Source of the DNA: Micromonospora arborensis | Lineage (GTDB): Bacteria; Actinomycetota; Actinomycetes; Mycobacteriales; Micromonosporaceae | Reading direction: 5' to 3' | DNA length: 64,000 bases | Assembly (NCBI RefSeq): GCF_003205615.1 | Contig: NZ_PYBV01000009.1 | Coordinates: forward strand, 62,001-126,000 | In this document: one piece after another, positions 8,907 to 16,602 of the stretch | Position numbering within the stretch: the first letter of the stretch is position 1 | Layout: the number at the start of each line of letters is the position of its first letter | Program-made: the position numbers and the translations under genes | The notes under the pieces: generated by a model | What the model was told of the DNA's origin: nothing | Seen by the model: only the letters and a program-made list of their open reading frames with translations | The model's database searches: none

Positions 8907-10286
8907 TCAGCTCTCGGCGGCGAGGAGCTGGTTGACCTTCTCCTCGGCGGTCTTGAGCAGCGCGTCGATGTTCGCGTTCGGGTTGGTCAGCACACCGGAC
9001 ATCGCGGCGTCGAGCACCGCGTAGACCGCCTGTGCGTTGCGCGGCTCACCCTTGATCGGCACCGGGGTGGCCTCGAAGAGCGCGAAGTTCGCCGTGTCGA
9101 CGTTCGCGTTCGCCTTGCGCAGCTCCAGTTCCTGCTTCTGCGCGTCGCTGCCGTTGGCGAAGAGCAGCGGCTGGGGCAGACCCACCGGGTAGTTCTGCGG
9201 CTTGGCCCGGACGTAGTCGAACTGGCCCTTGCCCGGGGTGAGCTTCTGGTACGCGATCCACTTCATACCGGCCTTGACCTGCTCGGGGGTCAGGTCCTTC
9301 TTGAAGAAGTAGCCCTCGCCACCACCGAGCGTCCCCTTCGCTGCGCCGTCCTGGCCGGGCAGCGGGCTCATCGCCCAGTCCTGGAACTTGCCCTGGAACT
9401 GGCTGACGATCGCCTGGGTGGCGTCCGGTGCACCGATGAACATGCCGACCTTGCCCGCGCCGGCGTTCGTCAGCAGGTCGCCCCACTGCAGCAGCTGGCG
9501 GGAGCCCATGCTGTTGTCGCCGTACCGCATGTCCTTGATGTTCTGCAGGACCTGCTTGCCCTGGGCGTTGTTGAAGTCGGCCTTCTTGCCGTCCGCTGTC
9601 AGCACCTGGCCGCCCTGGGAGTAGAGCAGGGAGGTGAAGTGCCAGCCGCCGGTGTTGCCGGCGCTGTACTCCGAGTAGCCGGCGATGCCGTTGCCGAGTG
9701 CGGAGATCTTCTTGGCGGCGGCCCGGACGTCGGCCCAGGTCTTCGGCGGGTTGTTGACGTCGAGCCCGGCCTTCTGGAACAGGACCTTGTTGTAGACCAG
9801 GCCCATCGAGTAGTTCTTGACCGGAACGGCGTAGAGCTTGCCGCCGTCGGTGAAGACCTCCTTGAGCGCCGGGTCGACGCTGTCCCAGGTGGAGATCGTG
9901 TCCTTGTTGGCGTACTGGGTGATGTCCATCGCCTGACCGGAGTCGAGCACCTGCTGAAGGTCGGTCATGTACCCGTAGAAGACGTCGGTCACGGTGCCAC
10001 CGGCGAGGCGAGCGGTGAAGTCCGGCGGGTTGTTGCACTGCTCGCCGACGCTGACGCTCTTGATGATGATGTCCGGGTTCTGCTTCTGGAACTCGGCGAC
10101 GTCGTCGTTCCAGTTCTTCAACAGCTCTTTCTGGGCCCCGACCGGCTGGCAGTCGACCGTGATGGTGACCTTGCCGCCGGCGGTCGAGTCCTTGTCGTCG
10201 CCCTTCGTGGAGCACGCCGTGAGGCTGAGCCCCAGGCCGGCCACGAGCGCAACCGCCGCAGCCTTTCGGTATTGCGGTACGGACAT
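8907..10286 (-). CDS. Extracellular sugar-binding lipoprotein of the ABC importer
   Basis: 459-residue solute-binding protein. The N-terminus has a lipoprotein signal peptide (AAAVALVAGLGLSLTAC, lipobox LTAC, then a charged STKGDDKD tether), so it is anchored on the outer face of the membrane. The rest is typical of family 1 carbohydrate-binding proteins (YGYMTDLQQVLDSGQAMDI; GMKWIAYQKL near the end). The ATG at 10286 has GAAGGGA upstream. It is the first gene of the importer operon, behind a good promoter and a likely LacI-family operator. Alpha-glucan oligosaccharides are the inferred ligand from the neighbouring glucanase and glucosidase. Confidence 0.92.
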   Translation of the reverse strand: MSVPQYRKAAAVALVAGLGLSLTACSTKGDDKDSTAGGKVTITVDCQPVGAQKELLKNWNDDVAEFQKQNPDIIIKSVSVGEQCNNPPDFTARLAGGTVTDVFYGYMTDLQQVLDSGQAMDITQYANKDTISTWDSVDPALKEVFTDGGKLYAVPVKNYSMGLVYNKVLFQKAGLDVNNPPKTWADVRAAAKKISALGNGIAGYSEYSAGNTGGWHFTSLLYSQGGQVLTADGKKADFNNAQGKQVLQNIKDMRYGDNSMGSRQLLQWGDLLTNAGAGKVGMFIGAPDATQAIVSQFQGKFQDWAMSPLPGQDGAAKGTLGGGEGYFFKKDLTPEQVKAGMKWIAYQKLTPGKGQFDYVRAKPQNYPVGLPQPLLFANGSDAQKQELELRKANANVDTANFALFEATPVPIKGEPRNAQAVYAVLDAAMSGVLTNPNANIDALLKTAEEKVNQLLAAES

Positions 10287-10390
10287 CTGTCCATCCCTTC
10301 GGGAACGGGTGTCTCCAATGACCTTCGCTGATCTGCGGTGATACGACCTGACGCCCAGTAGCTGCGTCGGAGCCAGGTGTGAGTGGAGTC

Positions 10391-10419
10391 ACTGTAACGA
10401 GGCCGACTCATTTCGGCAA
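10391..10419 (-). promoter_or_regulatory. Sigma-70-like promoter of the sugar importer operon
   Basis: Read on the minus strand: -35 TTGCCG (10414-10419), 17-bp spacer, -10 TACAGT (10391-10396). It lies about 105 nt upstream of the binding-protein start, leaving a leader of roughly 100 nt. Confidence 0.6.
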
Positions 10420-10465
10420 GGTATCGACCCCGTTCCGAAAGGACGCGACGTGATTGCGACAGATG

Positions 10466-10481
10466 TTGGCAAGCTTGTGAA
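10466..10481. promoter_or_regulatory. Candidate LacI-family operator
   Basis: TTGGCAAGCTTGTGAA is a 16-bp imperfect palindrome (12 of 16 positions symmetric) around CAAGCTTG, about 50 nt upstream of the importer promoter and between that promoter and the LacI-family gene. The flank GATGTTGGC recurs as CATGTTGGC 29 nt further on. Binding by the neighbouring regulator is inferred. The remaining gene-free DNA between 10287 and 10619 shows the promoter, this site and the terminator, and nothing else recognised. Confidence 0.45.
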
Positions 10482-10565
10482 AGCAGCCCGACATGTTGGC
10501 TTTTGCTCACTTATGGAGGGTCATTCGGCCCGGTCGATCCCGCTCGTGGCGAGCAACGACGAAAA

Positions 10566-10598
10566 CGGCCGCCGACCGCGCGAAGCGGTCGACGGCCG
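10566..10598 (-). terminator. Terminator of the LacI-family regulator gene
   Basis: Two 14-nt arms pair at 13 of 14 positions around GCGAA. On the minus strand the stem is followed by TTTTC, giving a classical intrinsic terminator about 20 nt after the regulator stop codon. Confidence 0.8.
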
Positions 10599-10619
10599 AA
10601 GCGTCGTGCGGTGCGGTCC

Positions 10620-11624
10620 CTAGCGACCAGGGGCAGGCGCGGTCGAGCCGCGAACCACCAGCTCGGGCTCGAACAGCAACTCGTCGTGCAGCACGCCGGC
10701 GCCTTCGATCTGGGTGACCAGCAGGTCCACGGCAGCCTGCCCCATCGTCTCGATCGGCTGCCGCACCGTGGTCAATGGCGGGTCGGTGCACGTCATGAAC
10801 GCGGAGTCGTCGTAGCCCACCACCGACACGTCACCCGGCACCGAACGACCCAGCCGCCGGGCCGCACGGATCGTGCCCAACGCCAGCACGTCGCTGGCAC
10901 AGATGATGCCGGTCACCCCACGCTCAACCAACTTGGTCGCGGCGACCCGCGCCCCTTCCATGGAGAAGCTGGAGCGCTCGACACACTCCGCCTCGTCGTC
11001 GCCCCAGCCCGCCACCTGGATCATCGCGTCCAGTTTGCGGCGGGACGGCACATGCCCCTCCGGGCCGAGCACCATGCCGATCCGTTCGTGCCCGAGCGAG
11101 CGCAGGTGCCCGTACGCCTGCTCCACCGCCACCGCGTCGTCCGTGGACACACGGGGGAAACCCAACTCGTCCACGCCCGCGTTGACCAGCACCACCGGAA
11201 GACCCCGTTCGGTCAGCCGACGGTAGTGGTCGTGCCGGGCGTCGGTGAGCGCATACGAGCCACCAGCGAAGATCACCCCGGAGACCTGGTGGTCGAGGAG
11301 CATCTCCACGTAGTCCATCTCGGACACACCACCGATGGTCCGGGCGCAGAGGGCCGGGGTGTAGCCACGCTGGGCGAGGGTCCCGGTGACCACCTCGGCC
11401 AGCGCCGGGAAGATCGGGTTCTGCAACTCGGGCAGCACCAGCCCGACGAGGCGGGCCCGTTCCCCGCGCAGTTTTGTCGGCCGCTCGTAACCGAGCACGT
11501 CCAGCGCGGTCAGCACGGCGGTCCGGGTCGCCTCGGAGACACCGTCGCGGCCGTTGAGCACCCGGCTGACGGTGGCCTCGCTGACGCCCGCCTTCTTGGC
11601 AACTTCAGTCAACCGCTTGGTCAC
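10620..11624 (-). CDS. LacI-family transcriptional regulator
   Basis: 334-residue repressor. The N-terminal helix-turn-helix (residues ~2-26, LTEVAKKAGVSEATVSRVLN) and hinge helix precede a periplasmic-binding-protein-like effector domain (GLVLPELQNPIF to the end). It sits immediately upstream of the importer operon, so control of alpha-glucan or maltose-type sugar uptake is likely, with the imported sugar as inducer. The GTG start at 11624 has TACTAT on the same strand only 7 nt upstream and no Shine-Dalgarno sequence, suggesting leaderless transcription. The effector is not deducible from sequence. Confidence 0.92.
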   Translation of the reverse strand: MTKRLTEVAKKAGVSEATVSRVLNGRDGVSEATRTAVLTALDVLGYERPTKLRGERARLVGLVLPELQNPIFPALAEVVTGTLAQRGYTPALCARTIGGVSEMDYVEMLLDHQVSGVIFAGGSYALTDARHDHYRRLTERGLPVVLVNAGVDELGFPRVSTDDAVAVEQAYGHLRSLGHERIGMVLGPEGHVPSRRKLDAMIQVAGWGDDEAECVERSSFSMEGARVAATKLVERGVTGIICASDVLALGTIRAARRLGRSVPGDVSVVGYDDSAFMTCTDPPLTTVRQPIETMGQAAVDLLVTQIEGAGVLHDELLFEPELVVRGSTAPAPGR

Positions 11625-11716
11625 GGTCGCAATAGTACGTCACCGCTATGAAAGAAATGAACAGCAAAGTGCGCAACGATTGCTCGCTCGCTGCCGCGTT
11701 CTGGCCGGCGTCCCCG

Positions 11717-13192
11717 TCAGGACAGATCGTGCAGTGCCGCCTCGATGGCGCGGTGGAAGGTCGGGTACGCGTAGATCATGTGGCGGAGCTGACTCAGCGG
11801 CACCGCCGCGTGCACCGCCACCACCAGCGCGGAGAGCACCTCGCCACCAGCCGGGCCGACCGACGTCGCGCCGATCAGCACGCCCTGGTCGGCATCCGCG
11901 ACGAGCTTGATGAAACCGTCGTCGCCGACCTGGTGGATCCAACCCCGGGTCGAGCTGCCGAGCTTGGTGAAACCGACCTGCACGTTGATGCCACGCTCAC
12001 GGGCCTGCCGCTCGGTGAGCCCGACCGCGCCAACCTCGGGATCGGTGAAGGTCACCCGGGGCAGCGCGCGGTAGTCGGCTCGCGGGACGGTACCGGCGGC
12101 CCCGCTCGACCCGCTGGCGGCCAGCGAACTGGACGCGCCCATCGCGCCGCCGACCACGCTGGAGGTCCCGCTGGCGTCCGCCCCCGCCTCCGCCTGCCGG
12201 GTACGGGCCAGCACGTCGGCGATCACGATCCCCGCCTGGTACATGGCGATGTGGGTGAAGGCGCCCTCGCCGGTCACGTCGCCGACCGCCCAGACCTGGT
12301 CGGTGACGTGCAACCGGTCGTCGACCGGCAGGAAGCGCTGGCCGGCGTCCACGCCGATCGTGTCCAACCCCAGCTCTTCCAGGTGCGCCTTGCGGCCCGT
12401 CACCACGAGCAGTTGGTCGGCGGTGAACTCCACCCCGCCGCCACCGTGCAGGGTGAACCGGGTCCCGTCGTGTTCGACCCGCTCGGCGCGTACCCCGGTG
12501 TGGATCTCCACGCCGTCGGCGCGCAGCGCCGCGGCGGCGACCTCGGACGCCTCCGGCTCCTCGACGGCCAGCACCCGGTCGAGCGCCTCCACCACGGTGA
12601 CCCGGACTCCGAAGCGGGCGAAGACCTGGGCAAGCTCCAGGCCGATCGCGCCGCCGCCGAGCACCAGCAGCGACTCCGGCAGTTGGTCGGCCTCGATCGC
12701 CTGGTGGTTGGTCCAGTACGGCGTGTCGGCCAGACCGTCGATCGGCGGCACCGACGGACGGGAGCCGGTGCCCAGCACGACCCCATGCCGAGCCTGGAAC
12801 ACCTGGTCACCGACCCGGACCCGGCCCGGGCCGTCGAACCGGCCGCTGCCTCGGACGAGCCGGCCGCCCTTGCCGATGAACCGCTCCGCCGCGACCGTGT
12901 CGTCCCAGGTGTCGGTGGCCTCCTCGCGGATCCTCTTCGCCACCGGAGCCCAGTCCGGCTGGACCTGCGCAGTCCCGGCCAGCCCGTCGACCCGGCGGGC
13001 CTCGGCGAGCGCGTTGGCGGCCCTGATCATCATCTTGCTCGGGATGCAGCCCCAGTACGGGCACTCCCCACCGACCAGGTCCCGTTCGATGCCGACGACG
13101 CTCAGGCCGGCCTCGGCGAGCCGCTCGGCCACCTCCTCGCCACCGACGCCGAGCCCCACCACGACCACATCCACAAGCTCCAGCTCCGCCAC
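11717..13192 (-). CDS. FAD/NAD-linked disulfide oxidoreductase (class I pyridine nucleotide-disulfide reductase)
   Basis: 491-residue flavoprotein of the dihydrolipoamide dehydrogenase/mercuric reductase type. It has the N-terminal FAD dinucleotide fold (DVVVVGLGVGGEEVAERL), the redox-active disulfide in GGECPYWGCIPSK, a second dinucleotide fold (LLVLGGGAIGLELAQVF), VWAVGDVTG, and a C-terminal dimer domain with YPTFHRA where His-x-x-x-Glu is expected. A Ser/Ala/Gly-rich insert of about 40 residues lies between the FAD-binding and dimer domains, which is unusual. The GTG at 13192 begins at AELELVDVVVV with GGGGGA upstream; an ATG at 13252 would add 20 atypical residues. No E2 or lipoyl partner is nearby, so the electron acceptor is unknown. 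Confidence 0.85.
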   Translation of the reverse strand: MAELELVDVVVVGLGVGGEEVAERLAEAGLSVVGIERDLVGGECPYWGCIPSKMMIRAANALAEARRVDGLAGTAQVQPDWAPVAKRIREEATDTWDDTVAAERFIGKGGRLVRGSGRFDGPGRVRVGDQVFQARHGVVLGTGSRPSVPPIDGLADTPYWTNHQAIEADQLPESLLVLGGGAIGLELAQVFARFGVRVTVVEALDRVLAVEEPEASEVAAAALRADGVEIHTGVRAERVEHDGTRFTLHGGGGVEFTADQLLVVTGRKAHLEELGLDTIGVDAGQRFLPVDDRLHVTDQVWAVGDVTGEGAFTHIAMYQAGIVIADVLARTRQAEAGADASGTSSVVGGAMGASSSLAASGSSGAAGTVPRADYRALPRVTFTDPEVGAVGLTERQARERGINVQVGFTKLGSSTRGWIHQVGDDGFIKLVADADQGVLIGATSVGPAGGEVLSALVVAVHAAVPLSQLRHMIYAYPTFHRAIEAALHDLS

Positions 13193-13284
13193 TCGAACAG
13201 CATCCCCCAGCGACAACACGGCAACCACCGGGGCCGGAGGAAAAGTCGGCACGCCGACCAGCCCCGGCCGCTTACCGTGGCGGG

Positions 13285-14361
13285 ATGCACGCGCGCTTCG
13301 CTCCGGTCCGGGACTGCTTCCACGACCTGTTCACCGCCGGTCGGGAGACCGGCGCCAGCCTGACCATCTGGTACGACGGGCAGCCGGTCGTCGACCTGGT
13401 CGGCGGTTGCCGGACCGGCGCTGGGCACGACGGCGAGCCGTGGCGGCCGGACACGCTGGTGAACGTCTACTCGGCCGGTAAACCGGTGGCGGCGCTCTGC
13501 CTGCTGATGCTCGTCGACCAGGGGAAGGTCGATCTCGACGCTCCCGTCGCCCGGTACTGGCCGGAGTTCCGCACCCCCGCCAGCGTCCGCCAGGTGTTGT
13601 CGCACACCGCCGGGCTGCCCGCCTTTCCGGTGCCCCGGCCGGCCGCCGCCATCGCCGACTGGGCGCTGCTCGCCGGTGACCTGGCCGCCGCCGACCCCGA
13701 GTGGCCGCCGGGCTCGGTGGCCGGCGAGCACGCCTGGACGTACGGGCACCTGGTGGGCGAGGTGGTCCGGCGGGTCGACGGACGGTCGGTTGGCCGCTTC
13801 CTGGCCGAGGAGATCGCCGGCCGGTGGCAGCTCGACCTCGGCTTCGGGCTGGCCGAGGCGGACCAGCGGCGCTGTGCGGACCTGCGGTACGGCGACCCGG
13901 GATGGCCGAGTCGGAAGCTCGGCGCGCCGGGAGCACTGCGCGCGCGAGCGATGGGCAATCCGGCCGGCGGGCTGGACGTGGCCGTGCTGAACAGCCCGCT
14001 CTGGCGCGGTGCCGAGATGCCCGCGGTCAACCTGCACACCACCTCGGCCGGCCTGGCTCGGCTCTACACCGGCCTGCTGGCCGGCGGTGTCCTGGACGGC
14101 GTCCGGCTGTTCAGCCCGGAGCTGGTGGCCGAGGCGACCCGGGTCCAGTACGACGGGCCGGACCTGGTGCTGGGCAACCCGGTCCAGTGGACGTTGGGCA
14201 TGCAGCGGGAGCCGGACGACAGTTGGGGCATGGGTGGCCTCGGCGGCAGCAGTGCGTGGGCCGACCCCGAGCGCGGCTACACCTTCGCGTACGCCACCGC
14301 CCACCTGGCCGAGCACGACCGGGTCGACGAGCTGGTCGAGGCGCTGCACTCCGTGCTGTGA
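13285..14361 (+). CDS. Serine hydrolase, class C beta-lactamase/esterase fold
   Basis: 358-residue protein of the penicillin-binding-protein/beta-lactamase superfamily. The catalytic S-x-x-K is S63-A-G-K66 in NVYSAGKPV, and a Tyr motif YGHLVGE fits the second active-site element. No clear signal peptide is visible, so it is probably cytoplasmic, as for EstB-like esterases and related hydrolases of actinobacteria. It starts 92 nt from the divergent flavoprotein gene and converges with crtB. The substrate cannot be read from sequence. Confidence 0.85.
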   Translation: MHARFAPVRDCFHDLFTAGRETGASLTIWYDGQPVVDLVGGCRTGAGHDGEPWRPDTLVNVYSAGKPVAALCLLMLVDQGKVDLDAPVARYWPEFRTPASVRQVLSHTAGLPAFPVPRPAAAIADWALLAGDLAAADPEWPPGSVAGEHAWTYGHLVGEVVRRVDGRSVGRFLAEEIAGRWQLDLGFGLAEADQRRCADLRYGDPGWPSRKLGAPGALRARAMGNPAGGLDVAVLNSPLWRGAEMPAVNLHTTSAGLARLYTGLLAGGVLDGVRLFSPELVAEATRVQYDGPDLVLGNPVQWTLGMQREPDDSWGMGGLGGSSAWADPERGYTFAYATAHLAEHDRVDELVEALHSVL

Positions 14362-14417
14362 CGGCGCACGTCAACACGGCGCTCCCACTCGCGCAGCTGG
14401 GCGCGCAGGTCGGCGAG

Positions 14418-14452
14418 GGCCCGGTGATCGCGGTGCTCGCGGTCACCGGGCC
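14418..14452. terminator. Hairpin between convergent hydrolase and crtB genes
   Basis: GGCCCGGTGA pairs perfectly with TCACCGGGCC (10 bp) around a 15-nt loop. The second arm overlaps the last codons of crtB. It lies 57 nt past the hydrolase stop and could stop transcription from either side. Confidence 0.5.
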
Positions 14453-15366
14453 GCCGGGTGGACCGTCGGCCCCGGGATGGTGACCGGCGTACCGGTCGAG
14501 GTGAGCAGAGCCCGTGCGGCCACCGTCATCCGTCGGCGCTGCGGCACCAGGGCCCGCCGGACGAAGACGTCGTAGTTCTGCGCGGCCACCTCGTCGAGGA
14601 TCCCCCCGTAGAGGGCGTACGCGGTACGCATGCAGGCCTGCGAGGCCGGCGCCAGCATGGTGATGCCGGGCGCCGCGGCGGCGTAGTGCGCCTGAGCACG
14701 GGTCACCTCGTACTCGATCAGCTCGCGGATCCGGGACGTGCCGCGGCGCCGGACGCGGGCCATGGCCAACTCGTCGCGGGTGACCCCGAACTTCGCCAGG
14801 TCCTCATCGGGCAGGTAGGTGCGGCCCCGGTCGAGGTCCTCCGCGACGTCCCGGATGAAGTTGGTGAGTTGGAAGGCGAAGCCGAGCTGCCGCGCCGGCT
14901 CCCGTGCCGCTGCCGGATCGGAGCTGCCCAGGATCGGCAGCATCATGGTGCCGATGACCGCCGCCGAGCCCTCCATGTAGTCGAGCAGGTGGTCGTAGGT
15001 CGGGTACGCGGTGACGGTCAGGTCCATCGCCATGCTCTTCAGAAACGACGCAAAATCGTCCCGGTCGAGATCGAAGACGGCGATCGTGTGCAGCACGGCC
15101 GGCAGCAGCGGGTCGTCGACCGGCGCACCGTGCAGGCCGGCCATGAACTGGCCGGCCCAGTCGTCGAGGCGGGCGGCCCGCTCGGCCGTCGGCAGCTCCT
15201 CGGTGCGGTCGACGATCTCGTCCGCGAACCGGGTGAACCCGTAGAGGGCGTGCACATGTCGTCGTTTCCAAGCGGGGAGCAGTCGGGTGGCGAGATAGTA
15301 GGTGCGGCCGTGGCGTCTGTGCAGCTCACGGCACCGGTCATAGGCAACGGTGAGATCAGTATCCAC
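14443..15366 (-). CDS. crtB: Phytoene synthase
   Basis: 307-residue squalene/phytoene synthase family enzyme joining two geranylgeranyl diphosphates into 15-cis-phytoene, the first committed carotenoid step. Both Asp-rich, Mg-diphosphate-binding motifs are present: DEIVD (~48-52) and DVAED (~165-169), with YCxxVA-type motif replaced by HALYGFTRFADE context typical of bacterial CrtB. The GTG start is preceded by GAGGAGG. It is divergent from crtE with only 65 bp between the two start codons, so both are likely controlled together. Confidence 0.93.
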   Translation of the reverse strand: MDTDLTVAYDRCRELHRRHGRTYYLATRLLPAWKRRHVHALYGFTRFADEIVDRTEELPTAERAARLDDWAGQFMAGLHGAPVDDPLLPAVLHTIAVFDLDRDDFASFLKSMAMDLTVTAYPTYDHLLDYMEGSAAVIGTMMLPILGSSDPAAAREPARQLGFAFQLTNFIRDVAEDLDRGRTYLPDEDLAKFGVTRDELAMARVRRRGTSRIRELIEYEVTRAQAHYAAAAPGITMLAPASQACMRTAYALYGGILDEVAAQNYDVFVRRALVPQRRRMTVAARALLTSTGTPVTIPGPTVHPAAR

Positions 15367-15382
15367 CGGCCCTCCTCATTTT

Positions 15383-15403
15383 ATCGACGCACCAATCGAC
15401 GCA
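15383..15403. promoter_or_regulatory. Direct repeat in the divergent crtB/crtE control region
   Basis: ATCGACGCA occurs at 15383-15391 and again at 15395-15403, a 12-bp spacing (about one helical turn), inside the 65-bp gap between the divergent crtB and crtE starts. Direct repeats of about this spacing are bound by oligomeric MerR-type CarH regulators in other bacteria. Binding by the regulator at 18670-19632 is inferred. Confidence 0.4.
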
Positions 15404-15431
15404 ACTCGTAGCCTAGGGTACGCTCAGCCGC

Positions 15432-16574
15432 ATGGCCAACGACGCAGTGGCGGGCAATGCGACCCCCGTGGCGGCGGCAGTGCCGGACGACCGGGACGAC
15501 CCGGTCCGTGCCGTTCTGGTCGCGTACACCCAGGAGCTGGTCACGGCGGTCCACGAGACCCTGACCACCTTCCTCACCGCCGAGGTCAACTCCCTCACCG
15601 AAGTCGACACATCGATGGGCAGCTTCGCTGCCGCCGCCCGAGAGACCGTCCTGGCCGGCGGCAAACGGATCCGCTCCACGTTCGCCTACTGGGGTTGGCG
15701 CGGTGCGGTCGGCGGTGCCGAGCCACTGCCGCCCGTGCTGCCCGCGCTGGCCGCGTTGGAGCTGCTGCACACCTTCGCACTGGTGCACGACGACGTGATG
15801 GACGCGTCCACGACCCGTCGCGGCCGTCCCACCGCGCACATCGCGCTCGCGGAGCAGCACATCGCGGCCGGCCACCGGGGCGATCCTGAGCGATTCGGCG
15901 AGGCCGTCGCCGTGCTCATCGGCGACCTCTGCATGGTCTGGGCCGACCGGCTGCTGGCCCGCGCCACGGTGCCACCGGCCCGACTGCTCGAAGTCCGCCG
16001 CTGCTACGACCAGATGCGGGTGGAGACGGTCGCCGGGCAATATCTCGACGTGCTCGGCGAGAACGACCCGGTGAGCTGGTCGGTCGACCGCGCGCTGCGC
16101 GTCGCCCGCTACAAGACCGCCAGCTACACCGTGCAGCGACCACTGCTCTTCGGCGCCTGCCTGGCCGGGGTGCCCGCCGACGATCCGCTGGCCTGCGCGT
16201 ACACCCGCTATGGCCTGGCCGTCGGCGAAGCGTTCCAGCTCCGCGACGACCTGCTCGGCGTCTACGGCGATCCGACCGCCACCGGCAAGCCGGCCGGTGA
16301 CGACCTGCGCACCGGCAAACCGACCACGCTGCTCATGCTGGCTCAGGAGTTGGCCACACCCGCCCAGTTCAGGGCGTTGGAGCGGGCCACCGACGGACCG
16401 GTCGACCGGCTCGCCGAGTTGGTCGCCGAGACCGGCGCGGTGGCCCGGGTGGAGCGGATGATCGCCGAGCGGGTGGGCGACGCGCTGGCCGCGCTCGACA
16501 CCGCACCCGTCGACCGGACGGCGCGGACCGCGCTGACCGGGCTGGCCACCGCCGTCACCAACCGGCGAGCATGA
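15432..16574 (+). CDS. crtE: Polyprenyl diphosphate synthase (geranylgeranyl diphosphate synthase type)
   Basis: 380-residue trans-prenyltransferase supplying the C20 (or longer) diphosphate used by CrtB. The first Asp-rich motif is D120-D-V-M-D124 within LVHDDVMDASTTRRGRPT, and the second is in FQLRDDLLGVYGDP. GGKRIR at ~76-81 binds the diphosphate of IPP. The N-terminus has an Ala/Asp-rich extension of about 25 residues. It is the first gene of a plus-strand run crtE-crtI-idi-merR. Product length is inferred from context. Confidence 0.92.
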   Translation: MANDAVAGNATPVAAAVPDDRDDPVRAVLVAYTQELVTAVHETLTTFLTAEVNSLTEVDTSMGSFAAAARETVLAGGKRIRSTFAYWGWRGAVGGAEPLPPVLPALAALELLHTFALVHDDVMDASTTRRGRPTAHIALAEQHIAAGHRGDPERFGEAVAVLIGDLCMVWADRLLARATVPPARLLEVRRCYDQMRVETVAGQYLDVLGENDPVSWSVDRALRVARYKTASYTVQRPLLFGACLAGVPADDPLACAYTRYGLAVGEAFQLRDDLLGVYGDPTATGKPAGDDLRTGKPTTLLMLAQELATPAQFRALERATDGPVDRLAELVAETGAVARVERMIAERVGDALAALDTAPVDRTARTALTGLATAVTNRRA

Positions 16575-16602
16575 TGTTCGACTTTCTCCAGGAGGTGGTC
16601 AC

